Part shown: positions 44,062 to 51,782 of the stretch, piece after piece
Numbering within the stretch: position 1 is the stretch's first letter
Layout of the letters: every line of letters begins with the position of its first letter
Assembly: GCA_020072645.1 (NCBI GenBank)
Contig: JAIQGK010000001.1
Location: 124,001 to 188,000 of the forward strand
Origin: Terriglobia bacterium
GTDB taxonomy: Bacteria > Acidobacteriota > Terriglobia > Terriglobales > Acidobacteriaceae
Reading direction: 5' to 3'
DNA length: 64,000 nucleotides
Made by a program: the position numbers and the translations under genes
The notes under the pieces: model-generated
The model's input: the letters and a program-made list of their open reading frames with translations, nothing else
Database searches by the model: none
What the model was told of the DNA's origin: nothing

Positions 44062-44514
44062 ATGTTTGAAAACGGACTGCTGAACATGACCAACTGGGCC
44101 GGCAATGTGATCATGCCGACTCTCGCGGGATTGTTCTTTGCCGCGGCGATCTACCGCTTCAGCAAGGCGCACCCCTACTCGCACTTGTCATGGGCCGGCT
44201 TCGCCGCGCTGATGTGCTCAGGACTGCTAAGGGCGCTTGAGGCATTCGCGCAGCAAGCAGGCCCAAACGATCCAGACCGCTACTGGATCTCGATTCTGAC
44301 GCTCGTCAATTGGGTTGGCAACGTAATGCTGCCGCTATATGGAGTTATCCAGGTCGTGATGATGGTACTGCATTCAGCGGGCGTGCTCGAGCGCATGACC
44401 ATCGGCGAAGCCTGGGTCAGGAATTTCGTCGCGGCCATGATGTGCTTCGGACTATCGGGACTGCTACGGCTGGCGGAATTTTGGATTCAGAACGGCACGG
44501 CGGGAGTGAGGTAA
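44062..44514 (+). CDS. Tandem VirB2-like pilin-domain protein 3
   Basis: The 150-aa protein has two copies of the pilin-like hairpin: residues 8-70 (MTNWAGNVIMPTLAGLFFAA ... SGLLRALEAFAQQ) and residues 80-150 (LVNWVGNVMLPLYGVIQVV ... LSGLLRLAEFWIQNGTAGV). The second copy ends almost like protein 1. There is no signal peptide before the first copy. A pilin-pair subunit or a channel adaptor are both possible. Confidence 0.65.
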   Translation: MFENGLLNMTNWAGNVIMPTLAGLFFAAAIYRFSKAHPYSHLSWAGFAALMCSGLLRALEAFAQQAGPNDPDRYWISILTLVNWVGNVMLPLYGVIQVVMMVLHSAGVLERMTIGEAWVRNFVAAMMCFGLSGLLRLAEFWIQNGTAGVR

Positions 44515-44519
44515 CAGCC

Positions 44520-44840
44520 ATGGCTTTAGATGTGACACCGGTGAATCGCAACCTGCACACACGCGTGACCTTCATGGCACTTGAATTTGAAGATCTGTTT
44601 GTTGTTCTGGGACTGGCCGCAGTGATGAATGTCATCAGCCGCTTTGTCGGCGGTCAGATGAGCGCCTATCTGCAGTATGGGGTGCCCCTGGCGGTCGTTC
44701 CGCTGCTGATGGTCTTCAAGTACGGCAAACCGCGCGGCTACCTGAGAGATCTGCTGAATTGGTACACGAAGCCAAGGGCGTATTGCGCGGTAGCCCGCGA
44801 CCGGCAAATGCAACGCAGCTACATGAAAGAGGAGCAGTAG
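44520..44840 (+). CDS. VirB3/TrbD-like membrane protein
   Basis: The 106-aa protein has two adjacent hydrophobic helices (FVVLGLAAVMNVIS and LAVVPLLMVF, about 27-60), then GKPRGYLRDLLNWYTKPRAYC, which fits VirB3/TrbD. VirB3 docks to VirB4, whose gene begins two bases after its stop. The ATG at 44520 follows a GAGG site. Confidence 0.75.
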   Translation: MALDVTPVNRNLHTRVTFMALEFEDLFVVLGLAAVMNVISRFVGGQMSAYLQYGVPLAVVPLLMVFKYGKPRGYLRDLLNWYTKPRAYCAVARDRQMQRSYMKEEQ

Positions 44841-44842
44841 CG

Positions 44843-47488
44843 ATGCCCGTGACATCACCACTAACCCGGGAACAGCACGAAAAGCGGCTTGATGATCCGG
44901 CGCTGTGCGAACAGCTGTCCATCCGTGATTACTTGGACAACGTACTCGTGCGCACCAACGGGGCGCTGGTTGCGGGCTACGAATTGCGTGGAATCACTTC
45001 CTATTTCGCGAGCGACGAGGAACGGGACCGCGCCAAGGTCATGCTCGGCGCTCTGCTCAAGTCCATTCCTGAGCAGAGCATGAGAGTCCAGGTTCGCTAT
45101 GAGATGGTCGAAGATGTGGGTAACCTGTTTGAGGTTTACACGGCGCAGGACCGTTTTGGAAGCGAAATTGGGCGGACGCTCGATGCTGTGAGGCTCGAGG
45201 CCTGGCAGCAAAAGGCTGAAGCCGGCCACTATCTCCGGCCCGTGCTTCACCTATACCTCATCTGGGACCCGGCGATACACCACCGCGTCACAGGCAAGGC
45301 GACCAGACGCAGCACAAGTTGGAGCCTTTCTGCCAAGGCCTCAATTGAGCGGAGCCGGCGCGAGCACGAGGAACTCTTGGCGGAGTTTGAAAGTCTGCTG
45401 GTTGGCATCGAGACGACGATGCAGGCGGCAGAATTGGGGCCACGCAGACTCAATGAACAGGAGTTATTCCTTGAAGCCAGGCGTGCGCTGAATCCGCTTG
45501 ATTCCGACACACGGCCCTACACTCCAGCCGAGGGCCATCTTGAATACCGCAGTGCCCGCCAGCAGTTAGCCAATGCCAGCATCGTCGATGAAACCGACAC
45601 GTATCTCAACATAAACGGAATTCTGTATTCGTTCGTAAGCCTCAAGGAACTGCCGGATGCGACGTTTCCCGGAATCCTGCGGGAGCTGGTCGCGCTTGAT
45701 TTTCCGATTGTTGTGAATGCGCAGCTAACGATTCCAGATCAGACCAAGGTCCTAAAGGGCTACAAAACGCGACTCAGGAAGATGCAGGCCGCCCAGCGGG
45801 ACACACATGGCGGATTCCGCGTCAATGTCGAAGCACAGGTTGCGGAGTCCCAGCTCTTCAAAGTGCAGCAGGAGATCATTGCCAGCTCGATCAAGACAGT
45901 AAAGCTGAGTCTGGTGATTGCCACCAGGACATCAAAGCCGGCCATCACGCGCGGCGAGTTCGAGGAGGCCGAGCGGCTCATCAGCAACCGGCGCCAGCAG
46001 CTTCTCTATTCGGTTGCCCGAATGAACGGCGCTAAAGCGATTACCGAGACTTTGGCGAAAAGGCGGCTGTTCTTTAGTTCGCTGCCTGGCATGGCGGATG
46101 CCGACAAACGCGAACAGGATATGTTGACGACGAATGCAGCCGACCTGCTCCCAGTGGAAGCCCCATGGCAGGGCACCCCACGGTCGCCACTGTTCCTGCT
46201 CGAAACGCCATATCGGCAGCTCATTCCATTCTCGCCATTTGATCCCGCTCTGAGCGATGCAAACGTTCTGATCATGGCCAAGAGCGGCGGCGGGAAAACC
46301 TTCATGGTGCAGCAACTGCTTTCCATGGCCTCTCGCGCCAATCCTCTGGTATCGATCATCGAACGTGGCGACTCTTACAGGCCGCTGGTGGAATTGATGG
46401 GCGGTCGCATGATCACGATGTCGCTCGACGCCGACCAGACGATCAATCCATGGGACCTGCCACAGGGTGAGCGGCAGCCAAGCAAGGACCAGGTTGCGTT
46501 TCTTAAGAACCTGACGCGCCACATGCTGGGAGAGAACCCAGCGGAGGATACAGAGCTTCTCGACAATTTGATCACCGAAGCAATTTTGCGAACTTACAAG
46601 CGTGCGGCGATCCGGCCATCCAATCCGATTCCAACGTTCACGGATTTGCGCGATGAACTCGCGCAGTGGCGCGACGAAGAGAAAAACCAGCGCGTGATGG
46701 ATGAGGCCCATCTGGCGGCGATCAAGCTGCGCAGCTGGACAGGAGAGAAAGGGATTTACTCCCGCCTGTTCGACCACGCGACCACAATCTCCCTCGACAA
46801 CCCCTGGCTGTTCTTCAATGTTGAGCAACTCGCCGACGATCCGCGCCTTGAGACCGCTATGAGTCTGTTAATTGCTCATTCCACCGCGCAGAGGGCTTCC
46901 GGCAAGACCGGGCAGCCGAGCATCACGGTGCTCGATGAGTGCTGGTTTTTGCTCGATTCGCCTGTGCTGGCGCCTGAAGTAGTCCAGCTGTTCAGAACGG
47001 CCCGGAAGCGTAATGCGAGCGTGTGGGGCATCAGCCAGACAGCGGAGGACTTTGTTGGCTCGGAAGCCAAGCCAAGAGTACATGGCGCCGGAATCGTCAA
47101 GAATTCGAGCACGAAGATCGTGGGCCAGCAACCGGGTGACATGACCGCCTTGAGGGACCACCTGCACCTGAACGAGACCGCACTTCACCAGATCAAGCAC
47201 TTCAGCGCTCCCCGAAAAGGTCGCAGTGCCGATGCTTTGATTGTGATCGGCGAGAAAGCTGATACCACGCACACCATTCGCATGGTGCCTACGCCGCTCG
47301 ACTATTGGATTACGACCACCTACGCGCGAGAACGACTGTACCGGGCCTGGTGGATTTCACAACACAAGAATATGCCGCTCATCGAAGCTTATCGCCAGCT
47401 TGCCAGGAAATTTCCGTTCGGTCTGGCGGATGTCGAACCGCTCCCAGAGGAGCAATCGATGGAAGTGGCAAAGGGAGCACACAAATGA
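44843..47488 (+). CDS. VirB4/TrbE-type ATPase
   Basis: The 881-aa protein powers pilus assembly and substrate transfer. Walker A is MAKSGGGKTFMVQQ (about 478-491) and Walker B is SITVLDECWFLL (about 693-704), with ISQTAEDFVGS after it, typical of VirB4. The N-terminal half is the usual alpha/beta VirB4 region. The ATG at 44843 has GAGGAGC upstream. It overlaps the next gene by 4 bp. Confidence 0.93.
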   Translation: MPVTSPLTREQHEKRLDDPALCEQLSIRDYLDNVLVRTNGALVAGYELRGITSYFASDEERDRAKVMLGALLKSIPEQSMRVQVRYEMVEDVGNLFEVYTAQDRFGSEIGRTLDAVRLEAWQQKAEAGHYLRPVLHLYLIWDPAIHHRVTGKATRRSTSWSLSAKASIERSRREHEELLAEFESLLVGIETTMQAAELGPRRLNEQELFLEARRALNPLDSDTRPYTPAEGHLEYRSARQQLANASIVDETDTYLNINGILYSFVSLKELPDATFPGILRELVALDFPIVVNAQLTIPDQTKVLKGYKTRLRKMQAAQRDTHGGFRVNVEAQVAESQLFKVQQEIIASSIKTVKLSLVIATRTSKPAITRGEFEEAERLISNRRQQLLYSVARMNGAKAITETLAKRRLFFSSLPGMADADKREQDMLTTNAADLLPVEAPWQGTPRSPLFLLETPYRQLIPFSPFDPALSDANVLIMAKSGGGKTFMVQQLLSMASRANPLVSIIERGDSYRPLVELMGGRMITMSLDADQTINPWDLPQGERQPSKDQVAFLKNLTRHMLGENPAEDTELLDNLITEAILRTYKRAAIRPSNPIPTFTDLRDELAQWRDEEKNQRVMDEAHLAAIKLRSWTGEKGIYSRLFDHATTISLDNPWLFFNVEQLADDPRLETAMSLLIAHSTAQRASGKTGQPSITVLDECWFLLDSPVLAPEVVQLFRTARKRNASVWGISQTAEDFVGSEAKPRVHGAGIVKNSSTKIVGQQPGDMTALRDHLHLNETALHQIKHFSAPRKGRSADALIVIGEKADTTHTIRMVPTPLDYWITTTYARERLYRAWWISQHKNMPLIEAYRQLARKFPFGLADVEPLPEEQSMEVAKGAHK

Positions 47489-48255
47489 CGAATCGATTCT
47501 TTAAAAAGAGGGCACTTGCGCTCGGCGTGATCCTCCTGCTGGCCTTGATGCCTGTGGCAGCCAAAGCCGGCGTTGCCGACATCATCTTGCTACTGACCAC
47601 GATCACAAGCACCTTGCAGAATGGCGTCGGCCAGGTCCTAAGCGGGATTCAGTCGATCAATACCACGGTCAGGAACTTCGAGCAGCAAGTGGTGTGGCCG
47701 GTCACGCTCATCAATCAGACTCGGGCTGAGGTGTCGCAGGTGCGCTCTCAATTCACCAGCCTAGCCGGGCAAATTCAGAGCATTCCGACCAACAGCGCGA
47801 GCCTGGTGAACCCGAAACAATTGGAAACCCTGCTGCGCAGCCAACAATCTGGCAATCTCGGTCAAATCAGCGGGTCCTATACACAGGTCTATCAGGCGCT
47901 GCCACAGGCGAACCAGGCGACGGCGACACAGAGAAACCTGATGGATGTCGATGACGCGCTCGCGCTTGGCGCGCTTAAGACTACGACCATCTCCGACCAG
48001 GCCAGCCAGCGAATGTTGAATGTGGCCGATGGGCTTGAGCAACAGGCTGCGTTATCCGCGCCTGGAAGCGCGTCAATTTTGACCGCTCAAGCCCAGGCCG
48101 CCAATCTTCAAAGCCAGGCGATGCTGCAGCGCATGCTTGCGGCTGAATTGCGCCAAGAAGCTGCTCGCCTGGCCCATACAAATGCGTTGCGGAAACAGAG
48201 CGCAGACGCAAACCGGACTCTGCGCAACAACTTGCTGCAGATCTTGAGCAGGTAG
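47485..48255 (+). CDS. VirB5/TrbJ-like protein 1
   Basis: The 256-aa protein has a signal peptide (RALALGVILLLALMPVAAKAG) and a long helical body rich in Gln and Ala (NFEQQVVWPVTLINQTRAEVSQVRSQF). Members of this family cap the conjugative pilus tip or aid mating-pair contact. Its ATG overlaps the VirB4 stop. The following gene is a paralogue: APGSASILTAQAQAANLQSQAMLQRMLAAELRQEA corresponds to APGSAPILEAQ there. Confidence 0.8.
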   Translation: MTNRFFKKRALALGVILLLALMPVAAKAGVADIILLLTTITSTLQNGVGQVLSGIQSINTTVRNFEQQVVWPVTLINQTRAEVSQVRSQFTSLAGQIQSIPTNSASLVNPKQLETLLRSQQSGNLGQISGSYTQVYQALPQANQATATQRNLMDVDDALALGALKTTTISDQASQRMLNVADGLEQQAALSAPGSASILTAQAQAANLQSQAMLQRMLAAELRQEAARLAHTNALRKQSADANRTLRNNLLQILSR

Positions 48256-48265
48256 AGGTGAACTT

Positions 48266-49096
48266 ATGAAGATGCAAACAGTCAAAGCATTTACCAAACG
48301 AGTTTGGCCGGCGATGAAGTGGAAACTGATCTTCACCTCTGCGCTGGCGGTTGTTCTAGCCCTGGTTCCGCTCGGAGCCAGAGGACAGCTTGGGCTTGAT
48401 CCGTGCTGCGCCATTATCACTGCCGGCCTCAATACGATATCGAGTCTCCTGACGAATGTTGTTGCCAAACCGCTGTCGCAGATCCAGCAGATCCAACAGC
48501 AGGCGGCAAATTTTCAGCAGCAGGTGATTTACCCCACTACGGCAATCAACAATGCCCGCGGACTCGCCTCGCAACTCCAAGGCCAGCTGCGCCAGATCAA
48601 TCAGCTGTATCGGCTGCCCATCAACAGCGCCACTCTGCCAACGCCGCAACAATTTGAGCAAGCCCTGCTGTCGCACAACCCTCAAGCCCTGGGACAGGTA
48701 AGCCAAAACTATGCTGCCGTATACGGCACGGTTATGGCGCCGTCGGATGCGCCACAGCCGGTTCGCGATCTCGTCGATATGAGCGATGCCGAAGCGCAGG
48801 CGGCGCTCAAGAAGGCCGTGGAGTTGGATGCCTTGGCAGATGTTGAACTGGCAGCGGCCGATCAGATCAACCAGCAAATCCAGAATGCGGCTCCAGGAAG
48901 CGCACCGATCCTTGAAGCCCAGGCCTCTGCATGGCTGGTCCGCGCAAATGCTTATACGCAATCGGCGATGGCCGAACTGATACGCGTGCGCTCGATTGAT
49001 CTCGCCAACTCCGGGGCACAACTGAAATTCAGCGCTACGGATGTGAACAACCTGCGCAATAACACCGGTCAAGTCTTAGGGCGGGGAGCGCAGTAA
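48266..49096 (+). CDS. VirB5/TrbJ-like protein 2
   Basis: The 276-aa protein has a signal peptide (about residues 20-40, LIFTSALAVVLALVPLGARG), a CC pair just after it (LGLDPCCAIITAG), and the same Gln-rich helical body as the preceding gene. The pair probably arose by tandem duplication. It precedes the TrbL gene by 2 bp. Confidence 0.78.
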   Translation: MKMQTVKAFTKRVWPAMKWKLIFTSALAVVLALVPLGARGQLGLDPCCAIITAGLNTISSLLTNVVAKPLSQIQQIQQQAANFQQQVIYPTTAINNARGLASQLQGQLRQINQLYRLPINSATLPTPQQFEQALLSHNPQALGQVSQNYAAVYGTVMAPSDAPQPVRDLVDMSDAEAQAALKKAVELDALADVELAAADQINQQIQNAAPGSAPILEAQASAWLVRANAYTQSAMAELIRVRSIDLANSGAQLKFSATDVNNLRNNTGQVLGRGAQ

Positions 49097-49098
49097 TC

Positions 49099-50346
49099 AT
49101 GTTCTATTTCCAGCAATTGCTCCAGCAAGGGCTGAACGGGATCGATCGGACGGCGATGATACCGACCGTGGTCGGCATCGGGTACACGATCTTGTTAATC
49201 GGATTCCTGATCGGACTCTATCAGGCTGCCATGCGGGGCGGCGATGTGCAGTCGTTGGCGATCACCGGGATCAAGTATCTGGTCATCGCCATCATTCTTG
49301 CTAACTGGTCCACCGTTTTTCGCGAGGTCAACGACTCGTTCAATCAGGTGGCGCAATTCATTGATAACAGTTCTGGCGCCGGCGATATGTTCCTGAGCTG
49401 GTTCGATCAGCTGAAACAACAGTTCGCGAACAACGGCGTAAACTCCATCCTGCCGTCGATAACAGCGAGCTTTGCGGCCATCACGACGGCCCTGATGGTC
49501 CTGCTGGCCTACATCATTTACGCAATGATGGTGGTGATCTTCGCTTTCTTCTATGTGCTCTACGGGTGCGTCCTTTATGTGCTGGGGCCTTTGGTGTTGG
49601 CTCTTCTCCCAATGGCCGGAGTTGGTCAACTGGCTAAGAGTTATGCGACGAACCTGATGATCTGGAACGCCTGGGGCATTCTTTACGCAATCTTCGGTTC
49701 CCTTATCACAGCCATCCAATTTAATCGTGTCGACGAGGTGATGAACCAGGGTTTCCTGCAGGGATTCTTCCGGGGATCATCCGACGCCACCGTTCTGGGC
49801 ATGGTCAGCATTTTCTATGCGCTGGCTCTTGGCCTGATTCCATTTATTGCGAAGAAGTTGATTTCCGGGGATGTTGGAGCGACAGCAGGTTCGCTGGTAA
49901 AAGCTGCAGCGACAGCGGCCGGCGCGCTGATCTCGGCGGGCGCTGGCTTCTCAGCCGGCGTTGGAGCGGCATCAGAAGCTGCACCAGCGATGGCCTCTGC
50001 GGGCACCGGCGCATCGGCGGGCGCAGGGACCAGCGCCGCGGCATCCTCTTCTGCACCGCCTCCGCAACCGAGCCTTGCGCAGACGATTCGCGCGGGCGTC
50101 ATGAGTGCGGTGCAAGGGACCGCACCAACAGCTCCGTCGTCAAATGGGGACGGGAGCGCACAGCAAGCCGCAGCGGCTAGTTCAGGCGCTTCCAGTGGAG
50201 GCAGCTCGCCACGCAGGTCCCAGTCTTCCAGCGGATTTCGGCCAGTGGGCGTCACTCAGACAGTGGCGTTCCATGCCGGAAGAATCGCCGGCGGGATCGT
50301 GAGCGGCAACGGCAAGAAAGGCGATGGGGCTCAAGAGAATGCGTGA
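49099..50346 (+). CDS. VirB6/TrbL-like channel protein
   Basis: The 415-aa protein has about six membrane helices between residues 20 and 255 (TVVGIGYTILLIGFLIGLY, YIIYAMMVVIFAFFYVLYG, LYVLGPLVLALLPMAGVG) and a low-complexity Ala/Ser/Gly tail from about 265 that is probably disordered. This is the usual layout of TrbL/VirB6, which forms the inner-membrane pore. Confidence 0.88.
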   Translation: MFYFQQLLQQGLNGIDRTAMIPTVVGIGYTILLIGFLIGLYQAAMRGGDVQSLAITGIKYLVIAIILANWSTVFREVNDSFNQVAQFIDNSSGAGDMFLSWFDQLKQQFANNGVNSILPSITASFAAITTALMVLLAYIIYAMMVVIFAFFYVLYGCVLYVLGPLVLALLPMAGVGQLAKSYATNLMIWNAWGILYAIFGSLITAIQFNRVDEVMNQGFLQGFFRGSSDATVLGMVSIFYALALGLIPFIAKKLISGDVGATAGSLVKAAATAAGALISAGAGFSAGVGAASEAAPAMASAGTGASAGAGTSAAASSSAPPPQPSLAQTIRAGVMSAVQGTAPTAPSSNGDGSAQQAAAASSGASSGGSSPRRSQSSSGFRPVGVTQTVAFHAGRIAGGIVSGNGKKGDGAQENA

Positions 50347-50366
50347 GCTGGAAAGGAAGGTTAGCA

Positions 50367-50525
50367 ATGCTGCCATGGTATCGCGGTCCGATTTACGAGC
50401 CCAAGGACAGCCGCTTTCGTCCGTGGAATATCAGCACGCTGATTGCATTTTTCATCGGCAGATTGTTCGGCCGTCTGTTTCGAAGCAGGAGAAAAGGTCA
50501 TGTGGTTAAAGAAGACAGATCCTAA
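50367..50525 (+). CDS. Small membrane-associated protein (52 aa)
   Basis: It begins MLPWYRGPIYEPKDSRFRPW, has one short hydrophobic helix (STLIAFFIGRLFG) and a very basic tail (RLFRSRRKGH). GGAAGG lies about 10 bp upstream. It overlaps the VirB8 gene by 26 bp in another frame. Its position in the cluster suggests a minor T4SS component, but no family is recognised. Confidence 0.5.
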   Translation: MLPWYRGPIYEPKDSRFRPWNISTLIAFFIGRLFGRLFRSRRKGHVVKEDRS

Positions 50526-51243
50526 AGAGAAGGAGCAAGCGCCGGAAAAACTTCGCTACAGCCGGTACTACGAACACGACGGCGCATTGCGTGCGTATGC
50601 CAACCGCGCGATGGTGTTGGCGTTCATTTGCGTGCCGACAACCCTATTGGCCGTTGCCATGGCCGCGTATGTCCGTCTACAGCCGCCTACTGTAATTCGG
50701 GTCGATTCGAGTGGCTCCGCAAGCGTCCTCAGTGACAGGCCGGGAGTTGCAAGGCCAGTGCTGTTGTCTCAGGGCGTAAACGCGGAACCCAACGACTTTG
50801 AGAAGAACGCTTATGTGCGGCTTTTCCTGGACCGCTACTTAAGCTTCTCGCCCGACAGCGTGAACCGAAACTGGGCTGACGGTCTGAATATGATGACCAC
50901 CAACTTACGGCGGGCCACCCTGGCCACAATTGAAAAGAACAATGTGGTCGGAAAGATTCAGGACGAGCAGATTACATCGGTTTTTCACCTGCGATCCCTG
51001 GAACCGGCAAAGGATGACCCCCTGAGCTTCACGGTCTTTGGCGTGAAAGAAGTTCATCGCGTCCGCGACCACCAGGAAACCACCGACAAGCTCGTCGGCG
51101 AAATTCATATTCGGCTGATTACCGAGCGGCGCTCAGAGGCAAACCCCAGTGGCTTGCTTATCGCTGAATACGGGGAGCGGCTGATCGAGGGAGAGCGCAA
51201 GGACGCGATCGTCCGCGACACGTCCCTTAGCAGTTCGAATTGA
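50500..51243 (+). CDS. VirB8/TrbF-like protein
   Basis: The 247-aa protein has a cytoplasmic N terminus, one membrane helix (about 40-60, RAMVLAFICVPTTLLAVAMAAYV) and a periplasmic alpha/beta domain (NDFEKNAYVRLFLDRYLSFSPDSVNRNWADGLNMMTTNLRRA), as in VirB8/TrbF. It nucleates assembly of the channel. I chose the ATG at 50500 since AGGAGAAAAGG precedes it. Confidence 0.85.
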   Translation: MWLKKTDPKEKEQAPEKLRYSRYYEHDGALRAYANRAMVLAFICVPTTLLAVAMAAYVRLQPPTVIRVDSSGSASVLSDRPGVARPVLLSQGVNAEPNDFEKNAYVRLFLDRYLSFSPDSVNRNWADGLNMMTTNLRRATLATIEKNNVVGKIQDEQITSVFHLRSLEPAKDDPLSFTVFGVKEVHRVRDHQETTDKLVGEIHIRLITERRSEANPSGLLIAEYGERLIEGERKDAIVRDTSLSSSN

Positions 51244-51251
51244 GGACCATC

Positions 51252-51539
51252 ATGGACGGAACAAAAACCACAAATGACGGCGCGGCCGGAACTCCTGAAA
51301 GGAACGGCCGCCGCAGGCGCTGGGAGATGACCAGTGAGAACGTTCGCTATTTCCTTCCCAAAGCGGGAAATTCGGGGGAGAAGCCGGAACTGGGGCAGGA
51401 GATGGCGAGCGAAGGCGAAGCGTTAGTGCAGGCATTTAAATCCGGCCAGGTGTTCTACACGCTGGTCGCATGGAAGGCGGTGCCGGAGATTAACGGAAAC
51501 GAACCGAAAATTGTGAAACAGGTTTTGTCCCGAAGCTGA
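51252..51539 (+). CDS. Hypothetical small ICE protein
   Basis: The 95-aa protein is charged and has no membrane segment. Residues 20-95 (RRRRWEMTSENVRYFLPKAGNSGEKPELGQEMASEGEALVQAF) may form a small DNA- or protein-binding fold. It lies after VirB8 by 8 bp with a GAGGACC site and before a structured non-coding stretch. Function is unknown. Confidence 0.6.
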   Translation: MDGTKTTNDGAAGTPERNGRRRRWEMTSENVRYFLPKAGNSGEKPELGQEMASEGEALVQAFKSGQVFYTLVAWKAVPEINGNEPKIVKQVLSRS

Positions 51540-51782
51540 AAAGCGGAAGGACTCGAGTTGGCACGAGTTTTCAAAAGAGACCAACAAGCTCGTCGAGCTT
51601 ACGGTCCTTTGAAGACCCTACACGTTTCATGTAGGGAGATGTGCTGACCCGGCTCTAGTCGGTTGCCTGGCCAGAAACCCAAAACCAGGGAGGCCAGGCA
51701 GACAGAGTGTCCGGGGAAAGCAAGAAAGCCCCTTAGTCAATGCCGGGTTTCCCGCAGCAAAAACTAAGGAGCTTTATCAATC
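51540..51782 (+). ncRNA. Structured leader of the polymerase-like gene
   Basis: The 243-bp gap holds several stems: ACTCG/CGAGT (51551-51568), AAGCTCG/CGAGCTT (51586-51600), CCCTACA/TGTAGGG (51616-51636), a 9-bp TGCCTGGCC/GGCCAGGCA (51664-51700) and CCTTAG/CTAAGG (51731-51769). The last stem would bury the AAGGAG site (51766-51771) of the next gene. GGGG (51713-51716) could instead pair with CCCC (51729-51732), which overlaps that stem. It is a candidate translational switch. It matches no riboswitch I recognise. Confidence 0.55.
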
